From positions 1-15,602 of the forward strand of contig CAJXPH010000039.1 in assembly GCA_913057765.1 (NCBI GenBank): DNA of 15,602 nucleotides, written 5' to 3'. This document shows positions 6,769-14,436 of this stretch, one piece after another. Below the pieces are notes generated by a model. That model did no database searches, had not been told where the DNA came from, and saw nothing but the letters and a program-made list of their open reading frames with translations. Within the stretch, counting starts at the first letter, position 1; every line of letters starts with the position of its first letter. The position numbers and the translations under genes were made by a program. The DNA is from an uncultured Campylobacteraceae bacterium (GTDB taxonomy: Bacteria > Campylobacterota > Campylobacteria > Campylobacterales > Arcobacteraceae).

Positions 6769-7588
6769 ACATTTTTTTTAAAATAGAATCTAAAAGTGAT
6801 GTAGATAAGATTCTTTTACAAAATCCTAAAATATAAGTAGCCTTTGTAACATAATATCTTGGTTTTGGTCTACTTGTATTCATGATAGCTTGAATAATAT
6901 CTGCAACGGCAGAGGCAGGAAGATTGAAAGGTGTTGTATCTTTGTCATTTTCAAGTCTTGCATTTAATTGTGTGTCATATTCTTTTTTATATGAGCTATT
7001 TTCTTGGTCAACATTTTCTTTAAATTTTTTCACAGCATTTTCTCTAAATTTAGAAGTTACTGGACCAGTATTTATTGTACTTATAGAGATTTTAGTATTG
7101 GCTAATTCAAGTCTTAGCGTATCAGCTAATCCTTCAATAGCGTATTTTGAAGCATTATAAGCACCTCTAAACCTTAGCGAAATAATACCTAAAACTGAAG
7201 AATGTTGGATTATTTTCCCATAACCTTGTTTTCTCATATATGGTAATACTTGTCGTGTAAGTTCATGTAATCCAAATACATTTGTTTCAAATTGTTCTCT
7301 AAGTATTTCAGTCTTCATATCTTCTAATGCGCCTGGTTGTCCAAATCCTGCATTGTTAAAAACTGCATCTATTTTTGCATCATTTTTTATGATTTGTTCT
7401 AGTGCAGATGATATATGTTCTGGTTTTGTTACATCCAATAAAAATGTATTGAATCCTAGCTCTTTTAGCATTTCTACATCTTCTTCTTTTCTTGCACTTG
7501 CGTATACTTTTATTCCATTTTGTTTTAGTGTTTTTGCTGTTTGTAGTCCAATTCCAGTTGAACAACCTGTTATTAAAATATTTTGCAT
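6767..7588 (-). CDS. Classical short-chain dehydrogenase/reductase
   Basis: A 273-residue cytoplasmic NAD(P)(H)-dependent oxidoreductase with a Rossmann fold. Visible are the cofactor motif TGCSTGIG (7-14), the basic SAR (31-33) after the second strand that favours NADP(H), LDV (51-53), NNAG (78-81), the catalytic Ser near 130-131, and Y144-N-A-S-K148. The FGLHELTRQVLPYMR stretch and C-terminal extension resemble the YbbO/retinol-dehydrogenase-like subgroup, which reduces aldehydes or ketones, but the substrate is not determined. The start is ATG 7588-7586 with a weak GGAT SD. It is a single gene with its own extended -10 promoter, divergent from hipBA and convergent with the antiporter. Confidence 0.88.
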   Translation of the reverse strand: MQNILITGCSTGIGLQTAKTLKQNGIKVYASARKEEDVEMLKELGFNTFLLDVTKPEHISSALEQIIKNDAKIDAVFNNAGFGQPGALEDMKTEILREQFETNVFGLHELTRQVLPYMRKQGYGKIIQHSSVLGIISLRFRGAYNASKYAIEGLADTLRLELANTKISISTINTGPVTSKFRENAVKKFKENVDQENSSYKKEYDTQLNARLENDKDTTPFNLPASAVADIIQAIMNTSRPKPRYYVTKATYILGFCKRILSTSLLDSILKKM

Positions 7589-7633
7589 TGATTTTATCCG
7601 ATTTTTTTAAGTATATGTTTTTTCAATGATAGT

Positions 7634-7642
7634 ATTATAACA
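7634..7642 (-). promoter_or_regulatory. Extended -10 promoter of the SDR gene
   Basis: On the minus strand TG-T-TATAAT (7642 to 7634) is a perfect extended -10 located 45 bases before the SDR start. It overlaps a TAGTATTA octamer (7630-7637) that also occurs in the sites near the hipBA promoter. Confidence 0.6.
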
Positions 7643-7701
7643 AAAAGAATTTGGATTATTCTATTTTCAATGTAATAAAATTAGCGAATACTTTACTTAG
7701 T

Positions 7702-7770
7702 TAATACTAGGCATATATACATAGTATTAGTTAATAAATATTAAATAAGTAGCATATATACATAGTATTA
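7702..7770. repeat. Repeated operator-like sites upstream of hipBA
   Basis: A perfect 19-bp direct repeat, GCATATATACATAGTATTA, occurs at 7711-7729 and 7752-7770, with starts 41 bp apart. In addition TAATACTA (7702-7709) and TAGTATTA (7722-7729) form an inverted repeat with a 12-bp spacer. The second copy ends directly before the hipBA extended -10. HipB-type antitoxins commonly autorepress through repeated dyad operators. Repeats are seen directly; binding by this HipB is inferred. Confidence 0.6.
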
Positions 7771-7779
7771 TGATACAAT
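7771..7779 (+). promoter_or_regulatory. Extended -10 promoter of hipBA
   Basis: TG-A-TACAAT at 7771-7779 follows the second 19-bp repeat without a gap. It predicts a start near 7786, leaving a very short leader with the SD AAGGAG (7789-7794) six bases before the ATG. Confidence 0.5.
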
Positions 7780-7800
7780 ATATACAATAAGGAGCTAATC

Positions 7801-8139
7801 ATGAATTTTAATTTATTAACTGATGAAAATATTATTAAAGTGTTAGGTCAAAACTATGAAGAATTAAGATTACGCAAAAAGCTATCTGATGAAGATGTAA
7901 TGAAAAAAGGCGGATCAACTAAAGATGCAATACAAAGATTAAAGAATGGCTCTAATATAAATCTTGTAAATTTTATAAAAATACTTAGAGGGCTTGGTGA
8001 ACTTGATAATCTTGAAAAAGTGATTAAGATTGAAGATGATTTTAGTATTAGAGAAACTAAAAATAGACCTTTACCAAGAAGGGTATTTAAAAGAAAAAGT
8101 GATAAGAGAATAGAGTTTAAGTGGGGAGATGATGAATGA
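7801..8139 (+). CDS. hipB: HipB-like antitoxin, HTH protein
   Basis: A 112-residue protein with a Cro/C1-type helix-turn-helix-like region at about 17-68: NYEELRLRKKLSDEDVMKKG, then STKDAIQRLKNGSNINLVNF, then IKILRGLGELDNLE. This is followed by a basic tail (PLPRRVFKRKSDKR) and an acidic end. It is the expected partner of the HipA kinase: the two reading frames overlap by four bases (ATGA), so synthesis is coupled. The SD AAGGAG is strong. By analogy it neutralises HipA and, with it, represses the promoter upstream, which carries repeated sites. Assignment rests on fold-like residues and position; the primary sequence is divergent. Confidence 0.78.
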   Translation: MNFNLLTDENIIKVLGQNYEELRLRKKLSDEDVMKKGGSTKDAIQRLKNGSNINLVNFIKILRGLGELDNLEKVIKIEDDFSIRETKNRPLPRRVFKRKSDKRIEFKWGDDE

Positions 8140-9458
8140 GTAAGGTAGTAGAAGTTAAATTATGGGGAACTACAATAGGATATTTAGGATATCCCGAAAA
8201 TTCAAATATTGCACAATTTGAGTACGATGAAAACTTTATACTTTCAGAAATATACCCTTCTCCTTTATTGATGAAGTATCCCCCAAATAAATTCTCTTTT
8301 GAAGATATAAGTTTTAGAACATTTAAAGGTATACCGGGTGTTTTTACAGACTCATTACCTGATAAATTTGGTAATCAATTGATAGACCAATTTATGGCAG
8401 AGAAAAAAATACCACAAAATGATATTACTACGTTAGATAGATTACTATATGTAGGTAAAAGAGGGATGGGTGCGCTAGAGTATTATCCCACAGAATTTGA
8501 AGATGAGTTAGACGGTACAGGAGTATTAGATATAAGTTTATTATCAGAACTTGCAGAAATTGTATTAAATAAAAAAGATGATTTACACAAAAAACTTCAA
8601 AATGCAAAAACAAAACAAGAAGCATTAAATTTAATAAAAGTTGGTTCAAGTGCAGGCGGGGCAAGGGCAAAAGCACTAGTTGCAAAAGATGAGGATAATA
8701 TTTTATATGATGGAACTAAATTATATACGGGAGATTTTACTTATTGGCTACTAAAATTTGATTCTGCATCTAATCAAGATAGAGATTCGACAGATCCAAA
8801 AGGTATGACAAAAGTAGAATACATTTATAGTAAATTAGCAAAAAAATGTGAAATAAATATGCCCGATACTGATTATATTATTGATGGAGACAATTTTCAT
8901 TTTTTAATTAAAAGATTTGATAGGATAATTGAAGACTCTAAGACAACGAAACTTCACTATATATCATGGGCAGGACTATCTCATTTTGATAGAGATACAA
9001 CAGGAGCTTACACATATGAACAGTTAATCCTTAATATTAGAGAGTTAGGCTTAGGTCAAGATGATGTTGCGGAAACCTTCAGACGAGCAGTATTTAATAT
9101 TGTAGGAAGGAACCAAGATGACCATACAAAAAACTTTGGTTTTTTAATGGATAAAAAAGGGAAGTGGGTTCTATCTCCTGCATTTGATATGACTTACTCT
9201 TATGACCCTACGGGGAAATGGACTAGAGTACATCAGATAAAACTAAATGGGAAACAAGATGACTTTACTAGTGACGATATAATCAAGTTTGGAAAGTATT
9301 GTAATTTAACTAAGAAACAATCATCTCAAATTCTAGAAAATACAATTAATGTATTTAAAGAGTTTGAAGTTTTAGCAGATGAGTATAATGTTGATTTAGT
9401 GTTAAAAGAGAGTGTATTAAAAAGTTTAAGAATGAATATTATCGAAGATCAAGTATAA
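8136..9458 (+). CDS. hipA: HipA-family serine/threonine kinase toxin
   Basis: A 440-residue type II toxin of the HipA family, a Ser/Thr kinase; E. coli HipA phosphorylates glutamyl-tRNA synthetase and slows growth. Visible: the N-terminal subdomain (1-105) with GIPGVFTDSLPDKFGN; the P-loop-like VGSSAGGARAKA (169-180), carrying candidate autophosphorylation serines S171/S172; LLKFD (205-209); IKRFDR (258-263); the catalytic loop N326-Q-D328-D-H-T-K-N333; and the metal-binding SPAFDMTYSY (347-356, D351). All key kinase motifs are present and the length is normal, so it looks intact. It overlaps hipB by 4 bp. The target of this homologue is unknown. No clear terminator follows, and the sirtuin gene begins 60 bp downstream. 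Confidence 0.92.
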   Translation: MSKVVEVKLWGTTIGYLGYPENSNIAQFEYDENFILSEIYPSPLLMKYPPNKFSFEDISFRTFKGIPGVFTDSLPDKFGNQLIDQFMAEKKIPQNDITTLDRLLYVGKRGMGALEYYPTEFEDELDGTGVLDISLLSELAEIVLNKKDDLHKKLQNAKTKQEALNLIKVGSSAGGARAKALVAKDEDNILYDGTKLYTGDFTYWLLKFDSASNQDRDSTDPKGMTKVEYIYSKLAKKCEINMPDTDYIIDGDNFHFLIKRFDRIIEDSKTTKLHYISWAGLSHFDRDTTGAYTYEQLILNIRELGLGQDDVAETFRRAVFNIVGRNQDDHTKNFGFLMDKKGKWVLSPAFDMTYSYDPTGKWTRVHQIKLNGKQDDFTSDDIIKFGKYCNLTKKQSSQILENTINVFKEFEVLADEYNVDLVLKESVLKSLRMNIIEDQV

Positions 9459-9517
9459 GGCTATAAAAGTGAATATTTTTCAAAGATGTTATTATAAGAA
9501 AAAAATCGAGTTATTCT

Positions 9518-10228
9518 ATGGATGAAAAAGTAGTTATTTTAACTGGTGCAGGATTAAGTGCAAGTAGTGGTATTTCAACTTTTAGAGATGATAATGGTCT
9601 TTGGGAAAATCATAATATAGATGAAATCTGTAGTGCAGGGTGCCTAGATTGGAACTATGATGCTACAGTTAATTTCTACAATTTAAGACGAAAAGATATT
9701 GAAGATAAAGTCCCAAATAATGCCCATCATATGTGTGCGAGACTAAAAGAAAAGTATCCCAAAGAAGTAGAAATAATCACTCAAAATGTAGATAATCTTC
9801 TTGAAAAGGCAAAGTGTAATGATATCCTTCATCTTCATGGTTTCTTAGAAGAATTAAAATGTATGAGTTGTTCTAAAGTAATAAATGTAAAATATGATTT
9901 ACAAGATGATTCTAACTCTACGTGTAAATCATGTGGGGGAAAAATGAGACCAAATATTGTATTTTTTGGTGAACCCGCACCTTTCTATGAAAACATGCAT
10001 AAACTACTTGATGATTGTGGTTTATTAGTTGTGATTGGTACAAGTGGAAATGTCATTGATGTCAGTTTTCTAACACAATATGCAGATTTTACTATTTTAA
10101 ATAATTTAGAACCTAGTCCTGCAATTCTAGAAGAGTGTTTTAATAAAGTGTACTATGAAGATGCAAATACCGCGTATGAGAAAATAGAACAAGATATAGA
10201 AAAATTTATAAATGAAAAGTGCATATGA
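9518..10228 (+). CDS. Sir2-family NAD-dependent protein deacylase (CobB/SIRT5 type)
   Basis: A 236-residue sirtuin that removes acyl groups from protein lysines using NAD+. Motifs in order: GAGLSASSGISTFRD (10-24, NAD binding); Y54-N-L-R57, the Tyr-x-x-Arg pair that in class III sirtuins (SIRT5, CobB) binds succinyl or malonyl lysine; TQNVDNL (88-94); HLHG with catalytic H107; a zinc site C115, C118, C136, C139; RPNIVFFGE (144-152); and GTSGNV (174-179). The domain is complete with no fused effector, so it looks like a housekeeping deacylase rather than a defence NADase. The start is ATG 9518 with only a weak GAG upstream. A possible -10 TATTAT lies at 9490-9495. It overlaps the next gene by 4 bp. 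Confidence 0.92.
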   Translation: MDEKVVILTGAGLSASSGISTFRDDNGLWENHNIDEICSAGCLDWNYDATVNFYNLRRKDIEDKVPNNAHHMCARLKEKYPKEVEIITQNVDNLLEKAKCNDILHLHGFLEELKCMSCSKVINVKYDLQDDSNSTCKSCGGKMRPNIVFFGEPAPFYENMHKLLDDCGLLVVIGTSGNVIDVSFLTQYADFTILNNLEPSPAILEECFNKVYYEDANTAYEKIEQDIEKFINEKCI

Positions 10229-11004
10229 CAAATAAAGATAAAGAGATAAAAGAACTTTTAGATAGAGAAGTTACTTCTCGAAATAGTAATTATGAATTAA
10301 GCTATGACAAGCCAGACCCTCTATTAGTAGCAAGTAGATATAAAGACGAATATATAATATTACTTTGTGCTCTGTTTGCATATGGAAATGCAAAATTAAT
10401 TGTCAAGTTTTTAGATAGTTTAGATTTTTCCTTATTAGATGAAAGCGAAGAAAAAATAGATAAAGAGCTTGAAGGTTTTTATTACAGATTTCAAAATAGT
10501 GAAGATATAAAAAAGATATTTAAAACTTTCAGAAGAATGAAACAAGAAGATAGTTTAAATAGTATATTTTTAAAAGGCTACAATATAGAGAATTCAGTTT
10601 TTGAAGGTTTAGATAGTGTTATAAATAAAATACATTCTGTCGCAAATTATAAATCACAAGGGTTTACTTTTTTAGCCTCAAAAACTTTTAAAAGAGATAA
10701 GGCAGGAGTTATCAAAGAGATAGGAAATGCCCCATATAAAAGATGGAATATGTTCTTACGATGGATGGTAAGAAGTGATGAACTTGATTTAGGACTTTGG
10801 ACTGGAATAAATAAAAAAGACTTGATACTTCCTTTGGATACTCATACTTTTAAAGTCTCACAAAAGTTAGGTTTACTACAAAGAAAAACATATGATTTGA
10901 AATCTGCAATTGAGATAACAAATAAGCTTAGAGAGTTTGATTCTTATGATCCTATTAAATATGATTTTGCACTATATAGAATTGGTCAGGAAAAAATCTT
11001 ATAG
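10225..11004 (+). CDS. TIGR02757-family protein of unknown function
   Basis: A 259-residue protein matching the conserved, uncharacterised TIGR02757 (DUF2400) family: DPLLVASRY and CALFAYGNAKLI near the N terminus, FYYRFQNSEDIKKIF, KRWNMFLRWMVRSDELDLGLW (about 171-191), LPLDTHTFKVSQKLGLL (about 200-216), and YDPIKYDFALYRIGQ at the end. The LDTHTF segment resembles the aspartate-containing part of helix-hairpin-helix DNA glycosylases (endonuclease III type), so a DNA-related role is possible but unproven. ATG 10225 is chosen: it overlaps the sirtuin stop as ATGA and has GAAAAG five bases upstream. GTG 10219 is an alternative. Tight coupling to the sirtuin is notable. Confidence 0.83.
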   Translation: MTNKDKEIKELLDREVTSRNSNYELSYDKPDPLLVASRYKDEYIILLCALFAYGNAKLIVKFLDSLDFSLLDESEEKIDKELEGFYYRFQNSEDIKKIFKTFRRMKQEDSLNSIFLKGYNIENSVFEGLDSVINKIHSVANYKSQGFTFLASKTFKRDKAGVIKEIGNAPYKRWNMFLRWMVRSDELDLGLWTGINKKDLILPLDTHTFKVSQKLGLLQRKTYDLKSAIEITNKLREFDSYDPIKYDFALYRIGQEKIL

Positions 11005-11042
11005 CCTTTAATTACTATAGGAGTTAAAGTTACATAGATAAG

Positions 11043-11073
11043 AAAACCACATTCTAATATAGTATGTGATTTT
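11043..11073. terminator. Bidirectional hairpin terminator
   Basis: AAAA-c-CACAT-t-CTA (11043-11056) pairs with TAG-t-ATGTG-a-TTTT (11060-11073), a long stem with two mismatches and a 3-base loop. It lies between the convergent TIGR02757 gene and the Mo operon and would work on both strands. Its position leaves room for the Mo operon's last reading frame to extend to 11100. Nothing else is seen in 11005-11042. Confidence 0.65.
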
Positions 11074-11099
11074 CGTAAAACTAGAATTAATTTATACTT

Positions 11100-11159
11100 T
11101 TAGTTAACAGTAGCTTGTATTATTTGTCTTGCTAAACTAGCAACTTGTACTCCTGCTCA
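11100..11159 (-). other. In-frame extension past TGA: possible selenocysteine or nonsense codon
   Basis: The frame of the small exported protein continues after TGA (11159-11157) for 18 sense codons, AGVQVASLARQIIQATVN, to TAA (11102-11100). The stretch is about 37% G+C, richer than the AT-rich flank, and ends in a beta-strand-like IIQATVN, as the last strand of a small beta domain would. If the TGA is read as selenocysteine, the protein has 136 residues with Sec at 118. Its only other redox-active thiol would be Cys25. Alternatives are a true stop with chance coding potential, a Cys/Trp/Arg codon mutated to TGA, or a base-call error. Confidence 0.4.
11129..11143 (-). promoter_or_regulatory. 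SECIS-like hairpin downstream of the in-frame TGA
   Basis: On the transcript, UUGCUA (11143-11138), loop GUU (11137-11135) and UAGCAA (11134-11129) form a perfect 6-bp stem. Nineteen bases separate the UGA from the loop's first base, a G. As recalled from studies of bacterial SECIS elements, a short stem with a G among the first loop bases at about 16-37 nt from UGA is the expected form. A short AT-rich hairpin can also arise by chance. Confidence 0.35.
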
Positions 11160-11510
11160 ACTACTTCTGTAAATTAAGTTCACATTTAATAATAATTCAT
11201 ATTTTCCTTTTTCGTCAAATTCTACAGAAGCAAAAGGGATTCCATTTTCTACTTCGGGTTCATCTTTTGAAGAAAATTGCTCAACATCAATAAATGCTAC
11301 AATGTTGTACCCCGAAGGTAACTTTGTTTCACTTAACTTTATTTCTATCTGATTTTTACCTAAAGAAAAACTAGAAGGTATAACTAATTCAACTTTTTGA
11401 TTTGAATAGTAATTAAAATCATTTTTAACTATTGGACATACTTCTGGCGAGGGGTGCTCGCCAAAAAGTGATGTTAAAGAAATAAAAAGAAGTATAAAAA
11501 TAACTTTCAT
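11157..11510 (-). CDS. Small exported protein of unknown function in the Mo-enzyme operon
   Basis: 117 residues to the first stop. The N terminus (MKVIFILLFISLTSLFG, cleavage around 17) is a signal peptide, so the mature part is probably periplasmic. The rest alternates hydrophobic residues as in a small all-beta, Ig-like domain (KVELVIPSSFSLGKNQIEIKL, then YNIVAFIDVEQFSS, then YELLLNVNLIYRSS) and has a single cysteine, C25, in EVCP. I do not recognise the family. It is last in the chaperone/oxidoreductase/ferredoxin operon, nine bases after the ferredoxin subunit, with SD AAGGAT, so it likely serves that enzyme or its substrate. The stop is TGA, and the frame continues 18 codons past it; see the separate entries for a possible selenocysteine reading. 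Confidence 0.75.
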   Translation of the reverse strand: MKVIFILLFISLTSLFGEHPSPEVCPIVKNDFNYYSNQKVELVIPSSFSLGKNQIEIKLSETKLPSGYNIVAFIDVEQFSSKDEPEVENGIPFASVEFDEKGKYELLLNVNLIYRSS

Positions 11511-11519
11511 TTTATATCC

Positions 11520-12149
11520 TTATAATCTATGAATTTTTCCAGGCATACTTGAATTTATGAATCGTGTACTTGGTTTTGTAGGTGCATCAACTGCATAATC
11601 AAGTCCTAGAGGATTTTTATTTCCAATATTTGCATACTTTGGATCATGAATATCAACAACTTGAATCGCTTCAACTGGACATGATTGAACACAAGCTGGT
11701 AATTTTCCATCTGCTTGTCTTTCCCAACACATACTACATTTTTCAGCTTTTCCTAATCTCTCATTGAATTTAGATGCACCAAATGGACAAGCTTTAACAC
11801 ATCCTCCACAACCAATACATAAACTTTGGTCATGTTTACAAATACCAGTTTCAGGATCTTTTGTATGTGCTTGAACTGGACAAACGGCAACACATGCTGG
11901 TTCTTCACAGTGGTTACATGCAATTGAGGCATAATACCTCTCAGCAGGAACCTCTACCTTAGGAGGTTTTGCATACCATACAAGTGTAGGTAAAATATTA
12001 TTTTGATCTGTTCTATATTCTTCATGACCTATCTCTCTTACTTGTCTCCATAATATACCTTTATCTTGGTGATATTGATTTTTACAAGCCATTGCACAGG
12101 TATTACAACCTAAACATTTATCACTATCTACTAAAAAAGCTTTTTGCAT
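11520..12149 (-). CDS. Four-cluster ferredoxin subunit of the Mo oxidoreductase (DmsB/PhsB-like)
   Basis: A 209-residue electron-transfer subunit with sixteen cysteines in four groups that would hold four [4Fe-4S] clusters: C12/15/18/22, C78/81/86/90, C111/114/117/121 and C138/141/153/157. This is the standard arrangement in DmsB, PhsB, PsrB and NrfC-type proteins, which pass electrons between a quinone-linked anchor and a molybdopterin subunit. It has no signal peptide of its own, so it would cross the membrane with the Tat-targeted partner (known for DmsAB-type complexes). It starts 10 bases after the catalytic subunit with a strong SD (AGGAGG) formed around that gene's stop codon. No DmsC/NrfD-type anchor follows. 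Confidence 0.93.
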   Translation of the reverse strand: MQKAFLVDSDKCLGCNTCAMACKNQYHQDKGILWRQVREIGHEEYRTDQNNILPTLVWYAKPPKVEVPAERYYASIACNHCEEPACVAVCPVQAHTKDPETGICKHDQSLCIGCGGCVKACPFGASKFNERLGKAEKCSMCWERQADGKLPACVQSCPVEAIQVVDIHDPKYANIGNKNPLGLDYAVDAPTKPSTRFINSSMPGKIHRL

Positions 12150-12159
12150 AATTTCCTCC

Positions 12160-14436
12160 TTATACTTTTCTAACGTTTACATAAGTATCTTGTAGTGCGA
12201 TACCTGGTGCGCCTGTTTTGAATGAACCCATATCTGAAGAGGTATCATCAACTAACTCATTTACATTATAAATACTATTGTTAAACCACTGTTCATACAT
12301 CATAAATGTTCCAACAGGTGTATTATCTGTAACCTTCGCTTTTACGCGCAAGAGACCTTGTTTGTTGAAAACTGCAACCATGTCCCCTGTTTTAATTCTT
12401 TTGTTTGTTGCATCTGAGGGATTAATATAAACAAATGGTTCAGGGTGAACATCTTCCATCCAATCGAGATTTTGGAATTGCGAATGAAGTGAAAATCTAG
12501 AATGTAAGGTTGTTAGTCTATATTTATCATAAGGTTTTCTTACCTCTAAATATTCAGGTAATGCTGTATGCCCAAATTCTATTGCTTTTTCAGAATAAAA
12601 TTCAAACTTACCACTTGGAGTACCAAATTTGCCATCGGCAAAAGGAATAACAGCTTTAGCTTTTGCAGGTCCATTTCTTAAGTCTTTCCATGATTTTATT
12701 CCAAATTGTTCATAAATACCGTTATTAAACTCTTTAATAGTTGACTTTTTACTATCATATTTTTGAGGGAAAGTACAAGAACCTTTTTCTTTTTTATTCA
12801 TATAAGTTGACAATAATGATGCAATTTCTAAATCAGATTTTGCTTCATGAAGTGGTTTGATTGCTTGTTCATTTAAACTTAACCAATAATGCCAATAAGA
12901 TACATTTACATCATACTCTTCAAATTGAGTTGTAACTGGTAAAACTATATCAGCCCATTTTGTTGTTTCATTAAAAAATTGATCAGCAACAACAACAGTA
13001 TCTATGGTATTAAATGCTTTGATAAGCTTATTTCTATCAAAATCTTGAGCCATAGGATTTTTACATGCTACCCAAAGTAATTTTATTTTTGGATCTGCTG
13101 CTGTTAATATTCCATCAGCTGTTTTATTAATATTAAGATATCTATCTGAATATTTAACTTTTTCATCACTTCCTGCTCCGTGTACGTCACCCATAACTGC
13201 ACCAGATGCTGTATATCCAATGCTTCCTTCAGGTTTTGGGTTTGTCATTGCATTATAATTGAATCCCCAAGTACTTAAATGACCATATCTTGCCCCACCA
13301 GCATATTTCCCAACATTTCCAGTTACTGCAACTAATGCATCAATAGCTCTAACCATAGCTCCACCATTTGTGTGTCTTTGAAGTCCATACCCCATCCAAA
13401 TAGTTGCGGGATCAGCTTTTGCAAAATCTAACGCGATTTCTTTAATTAATTTTTCAGAAAGGCCACTTACTTCTGATGCTTTTTTAACAGATATTGTTTT
13501 TAAATATGTTGCAAATTTCTTATATCCATGTGAATTTTTCTTAAGCCATTTTTTGTCATGTAAATTATTTTCAATGATAATTTTAGTCATAGCTAAAGCT
13601 AATAGGCCATCACTTCCCGCTTTTACTTGTACATATTCACTTGCTTTAGAGGCAGTTTCTGTAAATAATGGGTCAATTACAATAACTTTTGCGCCTTTTC
13701 TTTTTGCTTCATAAATATACTTCATAGTATGAATAGAATTTGAAGCTGGGTTAACACCCCAAAGAATAATATATTTACTATCTTTCATTTCTTCTGGATC
13801 ATTACACCACATATTTCCTGTATCAAAATTTTGTGCATCAATCCCTGCTGGCCAACAAGGAGTTCCTCCAAATCTTGTTGTATATCCAATTGAACTAAAC
13901 ATACCTTCAACACCATAATGTGTAATACCAAAGTTTCCAGAATATTTTGTAAGTGCAGCACCTAATAAATGTCCATCATCTTTTTTCATAGTTAAGATTT
14001 TGTCTCCAATATGACTAATAACGTCATCCCAAGAAAGTCTTTTCCACGAACCTGAACCTTTTCCTCCAACTTGCATCATAGGATATTTAATTCTTTTAGG
14101 AGAGTAAACACGTCGTGAATAAGTGTTTCCTTTTACACAGCAACCACCTTTTGTAAAAGTTGATTCTGTAGCTCCTTCTATGAATTGCATAACACCATCT
14201 TTTACATAAGTTTTTATACTACATGTGTCATAACAGTTTCTAGGACATGCGTTTCTAAAAGTTTCGTATTCTTTTTCTCCTAAATATGGAATCTTAGTAT
14301 TTAAAGATTCGTTTGCTAATAATCTTCCTCCTGGTAATACAGATAAAACACCACAAGCGACCAAACCTTTTAAGAAACCTCTTCTTTGAAGGCCATCGTT
14401 TAATATCCCTTCTACTTTTTCTTTTGAATAACTCAT
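12160..14436 (-). CDS. Tat-exported molybdopterin oxidoreductase, DMSO reductase family
   Basis: A 758-residue catalytic subunit holding a Mo-bis-pyranopterin cofactor and one [4Fe-4S] cluster, acting in the periplasm. The Tat motif QRRGFLKG (17-24) and hydrophobic stretch to about 35 give export. The Fe-S motif is C64-x3-C68-x3-C72, with C99 or C100 as the fourth ligand. The segment GGTPCWPAG (190-198) lies where DmsA has its Mo-ligand serine, so C194 may be a cysteine ligand, as in PsrA/PhsA-like enzymes (inference). Later family features are VIVIDPLFTETASKA (251-265), the middle pterin-binding domains, and a C-terminal domain with HSRFSLHSQFQNLDW. The start overlaps the chaperone gene by 4 bp with SD AAAAGGAG. 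Substrate unknown: S-oxide, N-oxide, polysulfide and thiosulfate are all possible. Confidence 0.93.
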   Translation of the reverse strand: MSYSKEKVEGILNDGLQRRGFLKGLVACGVLSVLPGGRLLANESLNTKIPYLGEKEYETFRNACPRNCYDTCSIKTYVKDGVMQFIEGATESTFTKGGCCVKGNTYSRRVYSPKRIKYPMMQVGGKGSGSWKRLSWDDVISHIGDKILTMKKDDGHLLGAALTKYSGNFGITHYGVEGMFSSIGYTTRFGGTPCWPAGIDAQNFDTGNMWCNDPEEMKDSKYIILWGVNPASNSIHTMKYIYEAKRKGAKVIVIDPLFTETASKASEYVQVKAGSDGLLALAMTKIIIENNLHDKKWLKKNSHGYKKFATYLKTISVKKASEVSGLSEKLIKEIALDFAKADPATIWMGYGLQRHTNGGAMVRAIDALVAVTGNVGKYAGGARYGHLSTWGFNYNAMTNPKPEGSIGYTASGAVMGDVHGAGSDEKVKYSDRYLNINKTADGILTAADPKIKLLWVACKNPMAQDFDRNKLIKAFNTIDTVVVADQFFNETTKWADIVLPVTTQFEEYDVNVSYWHYWLSLNEQAIKPLHEAKSDLEIASLLSTYMNKKEKGSCTFPQKYDSKKSTIKEFNNGIYEQFGIKSWKDLRNGPAKAKAVIPFADGKFGTPSGKFEFYSEKAIEFGHTALPEYLEVRKPYDKYRLTTLHSRFSLHSQFQNLDWMEDVHPEPFVYINPSDATNKRIKTGDMVAVFNKQGLLRVKAKVTDNTPVGTFMMYEQWFNNSIYNVNELVDDTSSDMGSFKTGAPGIALQDTYVNVRKV

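Noticed and set aside
6924..7610. Several open frames on the plus strand and another on the minus strand within the SDR gene
   Set aside because: They are shadows of a gene with intact motifs, lack SD sequences, and encode Ser/Phe-rich or Lys-rich peptides typical of antisense frames in AT-rich DNA.
9459..9517. A terminator between hipA and the sirtuin gene
   Set aside because: No stable hairpin with a T run is visible. The genes may be partly co-transcribed.
9518..10228. Sir2 protein as an anti-phage NADase next to a toxin-antitoxin pair (defence island)
   Set aside because: It is a stand-alone 236-residue enzyme with zinc cysteines, catalytic His and class III deacylase residues, and no effector or sensor domain. 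The neighbours do not match any defence system I know.
11100..11160. A tRNA or small RNA gene on the minus strand in the gap after the small exported protein
   Set aside because: The only strong structure is one 6-bp hairpin. There is no cloverleaf, T-loop or acceptor stem pairing, and the region reads better as an in-frame extension.
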